Shown piece after piece: positions 49,588 to 61,250 of a DNA stretch of 64,000 nucleotides. The DNA is from Pyrocephalus nanus (taxonomy: Eukaryota > Chordata > Aves > Passeriformes > Tyrannidae). The notes beneath the pieces are model-generated. The model was not told the DNA's origin and made no database searches. It saw only the letters and a list, made by a program, of their open reading frames with translations. Where the stretch lies: NCBI GenBank assembly GCA_038380795.1, contig CM076264.1, forward strand, positions 13,142,001 through 13,206,000. Reading direction: 5' to 3'. Position 1 is the stretch's first letter; each line of letters opens with the position of its first letter. The translations under genes and the position numbers were made by a program.

Positions 49588-52500
49588 TCCTGAAATTTAC
49601 TTTATTCTTGAAGACTCAGGAAGTTATACTGGGAGAGGGACTTCTGCTCTAACCAAACCAAGTTCTTACCTCTCAAACACCTTATGGCAGGATTCAACAC
49701 TCACCTCTGCCCTCACCCCTCTCTACTGAATAACTAAATGCTCAGTGGCTCTGGTGCCTTCTAAGGCCTTCCTCTCCCTGTATTGCTCCCTATATTACTG
49801 GTTTATGTCTCCTGTGCTGGTCACATGAAGAATTTAAGAATGGCAGCATGGATGGAGTAGTGAGCTCTGCCCCCTTTTTAGACCTGGCCCTTAGTGCGGA
49901 ATGACATTGCTTGTCCCTTAGTTATCTATGTGTTGTTTGAAGTATGTGCCAAGTGCCAAGCTATCATTCTCTATATTTCCTGGGTTTAGCACTACTTGAG
50001 GGTCTTTCCTAATGAATAGCATCCTGAGTAGGAGAGGAATAAGAACTTAAATTGAAGCTAGTTGTTTACTCTTCAAATTAATAAGTGAGCTGTTTCATTT
50101 TTTAAATTATTTTTGCTAGAAAGATTATACTATTTCTTCCATGTTTTACTACACAACATGATGATTTAAACTATATTTATTACAAACCTGGTTTATGTGG
50201 TTTTTTACATTTCCAATAGCCCATGTTCTAAAGGGAATAATGGGGATGTCAAGTCTACAAACAGAATTAATTCCTTTTGTAGTCAGCATAAAGAAGGGAA
50301 AACAAAGAACTCTGCTGTAATCTGTACTAGTTTGGAAGTGCCTCTAAAATGCATACAAGACTACAGATTCCAAAACAGGATCTTGATACAAATCCCAGTG
50401 AGTTTAGCTGAAAGACCTCCCCCCCCCGCAAACAGGGCAAATTCCGTAGGTTTTGAATTAAGTCCTGAATATCTTCTTTACAGTGATTTGAGCGTTCTTT
50501 TCCATGTTAAGAGAAGATGACAACTTTATTCAGGTACAATATTATAAACATTTATTCCTGTTCCCAGTAAACTCATTGTAAATGCCATTAACCTGGAAAA
50601 TATATTTATGGGAAAACCTTTCTCCATAGCTTCAGCACTATAGTCACTGAAGTTTATGAGTTAATGTTTTCTTGGCAGTGTTTGACTAACGGCTAAATCT
50701 TTGTATCAATGACATATATAACAAAGGTCATTTTATCAAAATATTCCTAAGTTATATGCCTGGTTGCCTTTGAAGAATTTCAAATAAAATCTAAGTATCT
50801 GTATGATCTTTTCTTTAGAAATGGAGACACTCAATAACAGGGAGAAAGCAGTTTTCTCAGTAAGGCATAACAAGCTAGGAACAGGTCATTAGGCCACAAC
50901 AAACCACTGCAATCATCCTATCTGATCTCATGAGCAACACTGGTCAAGGACTCTCCAGAGTTTAAAATAAATAAATCTTGTTTAAAATAAAACATATCTT
51001 CTAGAAGTAAATGGATAGAAGTAAGAAATAAATTATAATTCTAAAATGTTCCCTGACAACCTATCGCAGCTGTCCCGGTCTTGCACTGTTTCAAAGGTTA
51101 CTTATCTTCTCTCTACAGTATAAGACTTTAGGTGAAGTAAAAATTTTTCTAGCTAAGCTATCTCTTGTGCTGACTTCTAACTCTGTCTGCTAGAATGAAG
51201 AGCTCTTTATTGAAAGATGTCTGTTCCACATATACATACTTATATGGATGAAAATGCAAGAATAGAATTTCATTTTCCATCTTATTGGCAGTGAGCCAGT
51301 CACTACAGTCTCCCAGGACACCCTCCCACAAATACAGCTAACTATAGTTTTACATTCACTTTTGAAAATAATCATACACATTACTTTGATATAAAATTAA
51401 TGGCCTATGGAAAGCACAACATATCTTTACAACAAATTAATCTGGACTGGATTGTAGTTTACAAGGGAATTTTAAAAAAATGCATTTTGCCTCCAATTCT
51501 CTGTGGACCTATATCTTTATCAATTTGTTTTCCTTAAATTGATGCCAAACTCTTAAGTTTCGCCTATACAGAGATTTTTATTTGTAAATCAGCTATCAGT
51601 TTTTAACTATATGGCCTACATAAATCTGCCTTTTAATGAAACATGAAAGAAATCTTCTAGTCTTCAGCTGTGCTCTAGCATGTCTCCACAAAAAACCTGA
51701 AAACTCTAGAGCAAATCTCTGGCCTATATAAGTTAGTATATGGCATGAAACTAAATTGTTTCATTGCAATTTCTGTCCCAGCCTCTCTCCTCCCATTAAA
51801 GGTGGGCAGAGGTAGACCATTAAATCTGCTCAGTCCCAAATTGTGTAAGTTCCCTAGATCCACCCATGCTACAAGCAACTGAACCATCTGATCCTAATGA
51901 CAGAATAGTCTAGAAAGCAAAATTTGTCTATCAATTAACAAATTTAAAAACAAGTTTTATGTGTTTCCTAAAGGGTGTAAAGCAGAGGTTATCCTGCTTC
52001 ATGTTAGAGAAGAGAATAAATTTCTATTTGAAGAACAGCCACCTTTTTAAAAAATTTTCTGAAGTGCTCTTCATCTCAGAAAAATACAGAGGAAACAACA
52101 AACATCCATGAACTTAGCCTACAATTTAGTTCAAGAAACCCAATACATACACTTTCTCAATTTTATTTTTTTCATGAACTTTTCACATTTACAACTATTT
52201 TTCCTCATAAAGATATGGATGGTCCATTGTTCCCAAAATCAGGAAAGGAAGGGTTTAAATATAATAGTAACAGTGTCTAGATCTGGTTGGTGTTCTGCTA
52301 GTGCTTACTGTAAATTCTTAATACAATATAGACTATTTAAAGATACTTATTGAAAGTACACACTTGCCTTACTTAAATCACATTAAAATTAAAAGTAAAT
52401 TGCGTTCCATACTGAGAAAAAGATTAATAAAAGTGAATATGTTTCTTCAGTTTGCCTCTGTAGGTCTAGATGATATCAAGGTGTTTTAGAGCACTCCAGT

Positions 52501-52594
52501 TAAATAACTGGTAAGGTATTTGTTTTATCAAAATCTGCATAGCCAAAATGATTAGAAACGTCACCAGCCAGAACGAATACCTATGTCCTTACGG
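49588..52594. other. Unique noncoding sequence
   Basis: No gene or repeat recognised. The 107-codon frame at 50197-50520 covers a C run and has no domain. Confidence 0.5.
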
Positions 52595-52787
52595 GTTTGT
52601 TTTTCTTTGTTTTCATTTTCTAAGAGTAATAAAGATTTTGGGGCAGGGCATTTCCTTTGGATTAATGACTGGCCGGGGTTAATGGCCAGGATGTTCCTTG
52701 GGCCATCAACTCCCCTAAGACGGTCATTAATCCCCAGGAAATGCTCTGTGCCTCAATCATTATTGCTTAATTTCAGTGCAAACAAAC
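52595..52787. repeat. Long imperfect palindrome / hairpin-forming element
   Basis: The left arm (52595-52687) and the reverse complement of the right arm (52701-52787) align over nearly their full length with small gaps, leaving a loop of about 13 nt. The best core is a 22-nt block, 52648-52669 against 52723-52744, matching at 20 of 22 positions (shared words GCATTTCCT and GGATTAATGAC). Inner blocks GGGGTTAATGGCC / GGGGAGTTGATGGCC and outer blocks GTAATAAAGATT / GCAATAATGATT and GTTTGTTT / GTTTGTTT also pair. It is GC-richer than its surroundings. It could be a palindromic MITE or ancient palindromic repeat, a conserved regulatory element, or a hairpin RNA precursor; sequence alone does not decide. 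The 109-codon plus frame across it is probably incidental. Confidence 0.85.
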
Positions 52788-55700
52788 TACTGTGGCAGAC
52801 AGCACGCTGTATGCTATCCCTTAAACAAAAGCAACACAGATTCAGTTCATTTTATCAATTGTTTACTATATGGTCTATTTTCTGTAGCAAGAGGAAATCA
52901 CAGATCTTTTGACTGTTCTATGGAATCTTTTGGTTGGCCTCATGATCATTTGATGGACTGGACTATTTCTGCAGGAGCTATTATGTTTGTCATGTACATT
53001 GTCATTGTTAGTAACTACATGCTAGATGGCCATTGCTCACTTTATTTCTTGTCAAAATTCAAATAAATGCCCTAAATATTACTTGCAGAACATATTTTCC
53101 AATGACAGTGTTACCTACCCATGCAGGCACCTCATCTTAAGTATGAGGTTGTTAAATTTTACAGGATACCTCATTTGACACATCCTGACATTAACTGTAC
53201 GATTTCAGGCGTGCCACAGAGTTATTAAATTATCAACAGTAAAATATAACATGGACTTTCTCCAGGCTTGTGCTATACAAATATTTACTAGAGCACAGAA
53301 CTTTGTTATATTTCTCTAGTCTACTTGATAATCCCCTGATTAGACATCCACATACTTGGTGGAGCCAAAGAAAAACTGTAAATGGTCAAAGGCGATGCAG
53401 CATATTTGTTTTTAAAGGCTAACTTTACAATAGTTTGACTTAAAAAAACTATTTAATCAAGCTGGCCAACCTCATTGATTTCTCAGTTTTGGGATTAAAG
53501 CAAAAAGATTCAAAGAAGCTATTAGTGGTAGCTCAAAGCCACTTTTACTACAGCTTTAAAAGCTGGAAACTTCAGGAATTTAGATGTTGCTAACTAATTG
53601 GGGCACTTATCCTCTGCTTTTTATGTTAAAAACTGAGTTAAAACTTGAAAATATAGACAATAGGTAGGTGTTTATGGTTAAAAGCATTTATTCTTAATTC
53701 AAATACCAGTATAAGGACAATATTATGCTAAAATAAGTGGAATGGAATAAGCAGGATTTAAATTACCATTTTCAAGGACCTGGTGTATTCTTCACAGTTA
53801 AATGCATTTACCACGTATTAAACTTCTCTGTGGTATACAAACTGTCCACTACATCTTTCCTGTGATTATTCCCAGCCTCACATTGTTCCGCTGGGGACAT
53901 CAGCGACTCCCTTTGAATCTGAGAGAGAGGATTAAGCTGTGAAGACAGCGAACAGAGAAAGTGGTTGGATTATATTAATTCTTCTTCATCATCATCATCT
54001 TGACTGGGCAGAACTCAAAAGTATAAAACCTAAACAGATACCTCACCTGCATTTCCAAACATGTTCACTCACCTCACATAAGCAAGGTGAGTTCCTAGAA
54101 AAGATGCAGGAAGCTGTATTAGTACTTCTTATTACTACTACTCTGACAGAAGGCATTCAAACCCTTCTGGCATGCAGCATGGCCATGAAAAGCCTGGGCT
54201 GAAATGCTGCTAATGAACTTGAGCTGAAGGCATAGAGGCAGGAAGGTCTCTTGCAGAATCTGTTTTGACAATGCCCTGACAATCTCCCCTGAAAAAAAAT
54301 GGCTTTTATAAGGGCCTGCAGTTCAGGAAGTTGTTTCAGGCAATTTTGCTCTTTCAGATGTTAAAACATATAGGAGAAAAATATCTCCACAAAAGGTTGC
54401 CTTGTTTGTTTAGACTACAATATAGTAAGAGGACACACACTTTTAAATAAAAAGTTTGACATATACTATATTGAAGAAGGTCAACAAGTTGAAAAGTTAT
54501 GACAAAGCTCAAAGCAATGAGCTTTGATAAGGTTGCAGGAGTGGAAAGAAGTACACAACAGGCTGAAAAAAGAAAAAGCACCAAATACATTTCAGACCTA
54601 TATATGACACTTTAATCTAAAAAATATGAACAACTGGTTGAGTGAAGTCATCCAGGTCATTTGAAGCATACAAATGTCAGGTATAGAAAAACACTATTGC
54701 ACTTTGATTCTGTGAACAAGAATTTCCAGTCTTTTCCTGTATGGTTTTGCTTTCAAGTATAAGCAGACCATGTTCATTAAAAACAGATGCTACTGTCTCT
54801 TTGCTCCATTTCACTTATCAATATCATGTTTGAAAGATTCAAAACATTTTAATAAAAATTTAACTGTGTTTGTGATCACATCAGGCAAGGTTGGGTTAAG
54901 ATGCCAAATTCCATAGGCTTTCTTGCAAAGAGAAAAATCCAGCTAATTCAAACTGTACTCCCCTTCTTTATAACAGTTTTAAAATGACTTTTGCATTCCA
55001 GAACAAAAAGCAAACAAATAAAAATATGATCAAACACAAACAAAAGCTAAAACCCTAGGTAATAAGAAAACATATGTTATCTGATGGCACTCTAATGACT
55101 TTCTGTCAGGTGGATGGAGAACCAGCTATGCTTCTTCCCCGTTCTCTTCTACTGTGGGAAGCCTTAGAGGAGGAAAATGCAGAATACATCTACTTTGACT
55201 TTGCTTTTGCTTCAGTGGTGAATGTTATTCTAAAGGGATCTATTCTCTTGCTTCTTGCATGTTACTCCAATAGCATTTCTCAGATTTCTTAGGATTTACC
55301 ACGTAACAGCTACAATATTATTCTCAAACCTTACATTGCTGGCAGTTGTTAGATATGACTCCATAGCCTTTTCAGATCCTATTACCTTTGATTTATTGAT
55401 TTTTCCTCTCTTCATTGCTGTTTCTCTACCCAGCAGATTTTCCTCCTTCTAATTACGTTACAGATTCCTTAATTTCTTTCACATATAATGTTTCTTTTTA
55501 TCAAGAAGTATATTTGCAAGAAGCTACTGTCCTACAGCAGAGCCTTGTAAGGAATCACTGCATCTGTCTTACTTCATTGTGAACACTCACTTCCATCCCA
55601 GAACAGCTCTGGAGGAAGACAATCTTGGTACAAGCTGAGTCTTGACACCAGTGAATTAAGCAGTAAAAATACTTGTTTTATCCAGGCCAGAATTTCATTC

Positions 55701-58700
55701 CAGAACTGAGGGGGAGGATGGCATTGAGGCATATTTATTCGAGGAGACTTGTCAATATGTCCTACAAGTTCTAATTTTCCAGTGGAATGTCAGTTTCACT
55801 TCCCACTCCTAAAATAATACATAATAGATCTTCTGGTGAGATTATGAGTAGCTGGACATTTCAATAACAGGTAATAAACCGTTGTTCCTTCTATTTATTT
55901 TGTTTTTTGCCTATTTTTAAAACAACGCAACTTGATTAACAAGAATAAGTAGGTAGTGACATGAGTAACTTTACTAGTCTTTTCTATGAGAAAGGCATTA
56001 TTGCCTTAAAATGACCTCACTTTGTAAAGGTACATTATTTTGAAAGCATAAGTTAGACTCGCTTTGAAAGATCCAAAGATACTTTATGTATTCATATGCT
56101 TCAGATTTAAAGGTATTTAAGTGTACATACATCAAAATGAGTGGGAATACAATACATCTCTTAAATAAGTAATACATTCTACAGGCCTCAGTTTAGACAG
56201 TTCCTTTTGAAATCATCAAGTGTCCCCCTGTTCTCAAAAAAAGACTGTGAAAGGTATAACCCTGAGAGATTCCAAAACTTGGCTCACGAGCACTGTTAAT
56301 TCACAGATCTTTACTTCACAGGTCACAGAAATTCCGCTTAGTAAGGCAGTTCTACTCCCTCATCTTTTCTATCTACTACACCACAGCTAAATGCTGTTAA
56401 AACAGCAGATCCTGTCTGCATAGCTGCAAAGTGCAGAGTACCACTGTGATTGTGAATTAGATGAAACATACCTTGTGTGATCACAAAAATGTAAACTGCT
56501 GTGTAGTACCATCTCTATATTGTTCTGATCCACACTAAAAATGGCTGGTAGGAGAATGTACCTGCCTTGAGGTAGGAGAATGTACCATGAATTGTAAGCA
56601 CTTTCAGGAAGGCTGAATTATATTTTGTAAAGAAGGAGAGTTCGAAAGGAACAGACCTTTTCAAAGAAAAACTGAATGACTTCACATTCATTCACTGCTG
56701 AGTGGTACAATGGCCACTCTAGTGCTTACAAAAAAAAATGGTGCTGATTTCTGCTTCATTTTCCTATGTTGAAACTAACTCTGAGGTACTGTACATTTTA
56801 GTTCTCCCAGCCATGACATCCTTTCTCCAGCTCCAACTTATGCCTGGCAATACAAAGTGGACTCTAATGATATGGCAGAGATTTACAGACAGCCAGAAGA
56901 GGAACAAAGCCTTATCTGTGGACCTGGTCTGCATTTGCACAAACTCTCTGGGCAGTACACACACAATACAAACTGGCTTTGTTGGGCTCTCCACACATGC
57001 ACTACCCAATACTTGTGCAATGATTTCTCTTCAAAAAGAGTCACCAGATGTATTAGTAATTCTGAAAATCTTGTTTAGTAAAACCCCACTGATCATAAAA
57101 AAGTGTTCCATGAGTGGAATTTTAACCTTAGTTTACTATATTGCTGGTTTTCTTTTCCTATGAGAGGTCCATTCTCTCATGGTGTAAAAATAAATAAATA
57201 CTATTAAACATGCCTCATTCAAATGGAGCAAATAAGAAATAAGCACAGATGATCCCCTCTGGATAAAGGCTTTCCGTAGCTACTGGCTGGTAGTCAAATG
57301 TGGTTGTCCACCCTGAACACCAAGGATCACTGGACACTTCATAACCACAGTCAGAATGGAGATCAGTATTTTTCAGTGTCAAGATGATATAATAAATTCT
57401 CATTTATTCAGGGGGTCCTGATGGCTAGGCATGACTTTTTGAGGGATTTTATTTGGATGAAAGGAAGAATTCCTAAAATAGAGGTATTCTGTCTCACATG
57501 CCATGCCTTCAGGGTGTGGCTGCTCTTACTTTGGAACCTTCACTTCTCAGATTAACTCAGATGATTTATATAGCCCTGAAGACAGTTGTCTAAATAAGAG
57601 AGAGGAAGGAAAATAACACTGTAGGGCCACCACGATATTGAGAGTAGCTAAATTCAAACAAATTGTCATATGACTTTTCCTGTTTATCAAGTAAAACCCA
57701 AGATAGTTTTACACTGTCTACCCAGCGAATTTCATTTTAAGGTCTTCCTTTGTGTTGGGGTTTTTGGTGGTTTTAAAACTCTACCTACCATGTTCTCAGG
57801 CAATCTGTGCCGGAGTTTGTATTTCCCCAGATCACATGCAATGTGTGTCTAAAACACAAGGAATCACAGAAGACTACAGCTGCAAAGAAACATTCCTTGT
57901 AACAGGTATCCCAGGTACTACTCTTTGTATCCTTCTATTCCTGAGATGCCATGCATGTTATCTTTGAGGAAGAATCCTAAAACTTCAAGTATGTCACATA
58001 TGATCCTTGTGTATCATAACACAGTACTAACTATAATGCTTACAGGAAGCTCTTAATTGTCCTGCTCCTTGAAATTCTTGGGTATTTAAAAAATAAATGT
58101 CTGTCTGGCTTGTCTGTACCAATTATCAAGTCAAATGGAATTTTAAAAGCTCAAGGAATTTACATTTCTGGGTTTACTTCTTGTCTAAGGACATCCTAAA
58201 AGGATGAATGACTAAAAACAAAAGTGAAAAACGCAATGTCACCAGCAGTGCTTTTAATTTCCTACTACTGTCATCAGTGGCACATATAAGTAAAAGCTTG
58301 GCTATCAATATAATGGCAACTCATTGCTGGACAGCAACAGATTAGTAAAAAAATTAAGCAATGAGGCTGGGATTTCTTGACACACCATTAAAGCCTTTCC
58401 TTGTCACATGTCATAAAGCATCTGCTACACTGTATGGTGCTAAGTGGAGACTAATGACCCTTTAGGTCCCCTGGCAAGTTCTCCTTGATAACAAAGTGTA
58501 GATGGCTCTTTAATACAGCCAAGCCGTATTGAAATGAACCTTGTAAAGCTAACAAGTGGCATTGGGGTCTTCTTTAGCATGGTATCTTATCTCTTCCGGG
58601 TTGCAGTGAAGGAGAGGACCTAAGTTAGCAGAAAAACAGTTCATGTAGGCTTGACAGGTGAGCAGTAACTCATATTTCCTACGTTCTGTGGGTTGCTGTA

Positions 58701-59204
58701 AGACTGCTTGTGGGGGCAGCACATCTTGAATGCTGTACACAGGAAAGTGAATCAGAAGGAGAATATTTTTACAAATTAAAAAGCAGAGAATGTTTACCAT
58801 AAAGAAAATAATCTGAATGCTACAAAAGAAAGTAAAAGTTAGCCTCTTTTGTTAGCCTCAGTCGTATTAAGAGAAGTCAAATGCCAAAATAGAAAGTAAC
58901 AGAGATACAAAAACCTAGAAGCTATACAGATGCATTTGAATTTCCTTGACTATAAACATAAGGTCATTGAAGCACTTTTTCAGGGACCAAAAAAAAGAAA
59001 ATAAACAATTTTATTTAGTCATTGGATGGAAAAATAAGCAGGACTTCCGACCTAATTTCAGATCTGCCATTATCCTGATTAGCAACCTTTACATATTATT
59101 TGCTTAAATGGGAATAAAAAACCCATAGAGGAAATTTTACAACTTCTTTTTCATACAGTGATTTAAAGATGAAAAGTCCTGTTTTAAAGGCTATTAATGC
59201 AGGA
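52788..59204. other. Long unique noncoding stretch
   Basis: About 6.4 kb without recognised exons or interspersed repeats. It contains a short CATCATCATCAT run at 53987-53998 and a short direct duplication GGTAGGAGAATGTACC (about 56547-56562 and 56571-56586). The 141-codon frame at 56738-57163 is overlapped by frames in other phases and shows no domain. Confidence 0.5.
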
Positions 59205-59645
59205 GGTATTTTCTTTTATGGAACAGTTTATAGAGACTTCACATAGTCCGTGGCCCCCCAGAAAAAGTGAGACTGACAAACTGGAGTGAGCACAGAGGAG
59301 GACCACTAAAGTGGTCTGGAGCACATGACATGAGAAGATCTGGGAAAATATACATGGTGAGCACCTATCTAAAAGACAGTCAGTATCTTTGCAGAAATGC
59401 AGAGTAAAAGAAAATATCATGAAATTCTAATTTCATGTAAGTCAAAAAAAACATTGAAAAGAAGGTGGCTATGCAGGGAACAAGCTGCTTGGAGAGGCTC
59501 TGAAATTGTCCATCCTTGGATGTATTGAAATCTTTAGTAGGCAAGGCATGAGGCAAACTGATACAACGTAGAGCTGGCCCTGCTTAGAGGAGGGGAATGG
59601 ACCAGACAACATTCCGATCCAAAATACTGTACGATTCTATATACA
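59205..59645 (+). mobile_element. Old CR1 LINE 3' fragment
   Basis: GAGACTGACAAACTGGAGTGAGCACAGAGGAGG, GGTCTGGAGCACATGACATGAG, GGAGAGGCTCTGAAATTGTCCATCCTTGGATGTATTGAAATC and GGCCCTGCTTAGAGGAGGGGAATGGACCAGA follow the CR1 order from late ORF2 through the 3' UTR, ending in ACGATTCTAT. It is strongly diverged and interrupted. Confidence 0.85.
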
Positions 59646-60010
59646 TATACATCGATATTAAATTTTTATTTATATGTTTCAACAAAATTTTACTGGCCAA
59701 AAACACCCCTCGAAACAGCAAACAAACCCCATATTAAGTGATTCAGCATAATATACGTGATTGTTATGACCAGTGATCAAACTGTTTCACTGTCAGTAAC
59801 TACCACGAAAAGCAAGCCAGCAATCATTACTTTATCCTCTCTCCTAAGGCCCTTAAAGTGTCCTTTAAAGTATTGCAGTAATTACCACATACGGTTAAAT
59901 TATAAAATTAGAACTTCAGAGACCCCTCTGAACTGGTGCAAAGGCAAGATACAGAGCCAAACGTTGAAGCCCTAAGCTTTTCACACCCTGAATTTATAGG
60001 AGGAGCTTAT
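59646..60010. other. Spacer between the two CR1 elements
   Basis: About 365 bp with no recognised feature. The old plus-strand CR1 and the young minus-strand CR1 face each other tail to tail across it. Confidence 0.5.
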
Positions 60011-61250
60011 TCATAGAATCATAGAATTAACTGGGTTGGAAGAGACCTCCGAGATCATCAAGTCCAACCCTTGATCCAATGCCACTGTGATTACTAGATC
60101 ATGGCACTCAGTGCCACATCCAGCCTCATCTTAAAAACCTCCAGGGACGGTGAATCCACCACTTCTCTGGGCAGGCCGTTCCAATGCCTGATTACCCTCT
60201 CTGTAAGGAACTTCTTTCTAATATCCAACCTAAACCTCCCCTGGCAGAGCTTAAGCCTGTGTCCTCTTGTCCTGCTGCTGATTGCCTGGGAGAAGAGGCC
60301 GACCCCCACCTGGCTACAACCTCCTTTCAGGGAGTTGTAGAGAGTGATGAGGTCACCCCTGAGTCTCCTCTTCTCCAGGCTAAACAACTCCAGCTCCCTC
60401 AGTCTCTCCTCATAGGACTTGTGCTCGAGTCCCTTCACCAGCCTCATTGCTCTTCTCTGGACCTGCTCCAGCACCTCAATGTCTTTCCTGAACTGAGGGG
60501 CCCAGAACTGAACACAGTACTCAAGGTGTGGCCTCACCGGCGCTGAGTTCAGGGGAAGGATCACTTCCCACGTCCTGCTGCCATACTGTTCTTGATGCAG
60601 GCCAGGATGCCATTGGCCTTCTTGGCCACCTGGGCACACTCTGGCTCATGTTCAGCTTCCTGTCAATCAGCACCCCCAGATCCCTTTCTACCTGGCTGCT
60701 CTCCAGCCACTCTGTGCCCAGCCTGTAGCACTGCAGGGGGTTGTTGTGGCCAAAGTGCAGGACTCGGCACTTGGCCTTGCTGAACTTCATCCCTCTGCAG
60801 AGCCCTCCTGCCTTCCAGCAGGTTAACACTCCCTCCGAGCTTGGTGTTGTCTGCAAATTTGCTAATGATGGACTCAATCCCCTCATCTAAATCATCGATA
60901 AAGATGTTAAACAGGACTGGGCCCAGCACTGATCCCTGGGGGACACCACTGGTGACCGGCCGCCAATTGGTTGCAGCCCCGTTCACCAGCACTGTCTGTG
61001 CCCGCCCATCCAGCCAGTTCTTAACCCAGCACAGAGTGCCCCTGTCCAAGCTGTGGGCTGCCAGCTTTTTCAGGACTATATTATGGGAGACAGTGTCAAA
61101 GGCTTTGCTGTTTTGCTTGTCTGTTCTGTAGGTGTCGTGTGATTGCACTCAGGATGATCTGCTCCATAACCTTGCCAGGCACTGAGGTCTGACACTGTCC
61201 TAGAAGAAGCCATTTGCCCAGCTCCTCTAGGAAGCATAAGGGAATGAGAT
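60011..61250 (-). mobile_element. CR1 LINE, 5'-truncated and internally deleted, copy B
   Basis: It begins with TCATAGAATCATAGAATTAACTGGGTTGG at 60011 (the CR1 3' end in reverse complement). It continues through the 3' UTR and ORF2 to about 61195, with a degenerate 5' remainder perhaps to 61250. It is near-identical to copy A (3700-5356) and shares its FADN codon, its deletion near the RNaseH-less thumb and its 1-nt frameshift. Its private features are a deletion joining the block matching copy A at about 4125 to the block at about 4250 (junction 61105-61130) and probably another at the 5' end (61195-61250). Unlike copy A it keeps [12 protein letters not shown] intact. Confidence 0.92.
60094..61148 (-). 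pseudogene. CR1 ORF2 reverse transcriptase, broken (copy B)
   Basis: Two minus-strand frames carry the protein. 61148-60663 has [10 protein letters not shown] (motif A half), [11 protein letters not shown] (motif B), IFIDDL, and motif C as FADNT (Asn codon at 60846-60848), then is shifted by the shared deletion near 60787-60795. 60639-60094 (181 codons) has the C-terminal part with [36 protein letters not shown] and [16 protein letters not shown], ending in a stop just before the 3' UTR. RT blocks upstream of motif A are mostly deleted, so no active enzyme is possible. Confidence 0.9.

Noticed and set aside
56738..57163. 141-codon open frame with hydrophobic ends
   Set aside because: No family resemblance, and a second phase and the opposite strand are also open; treated as chance.
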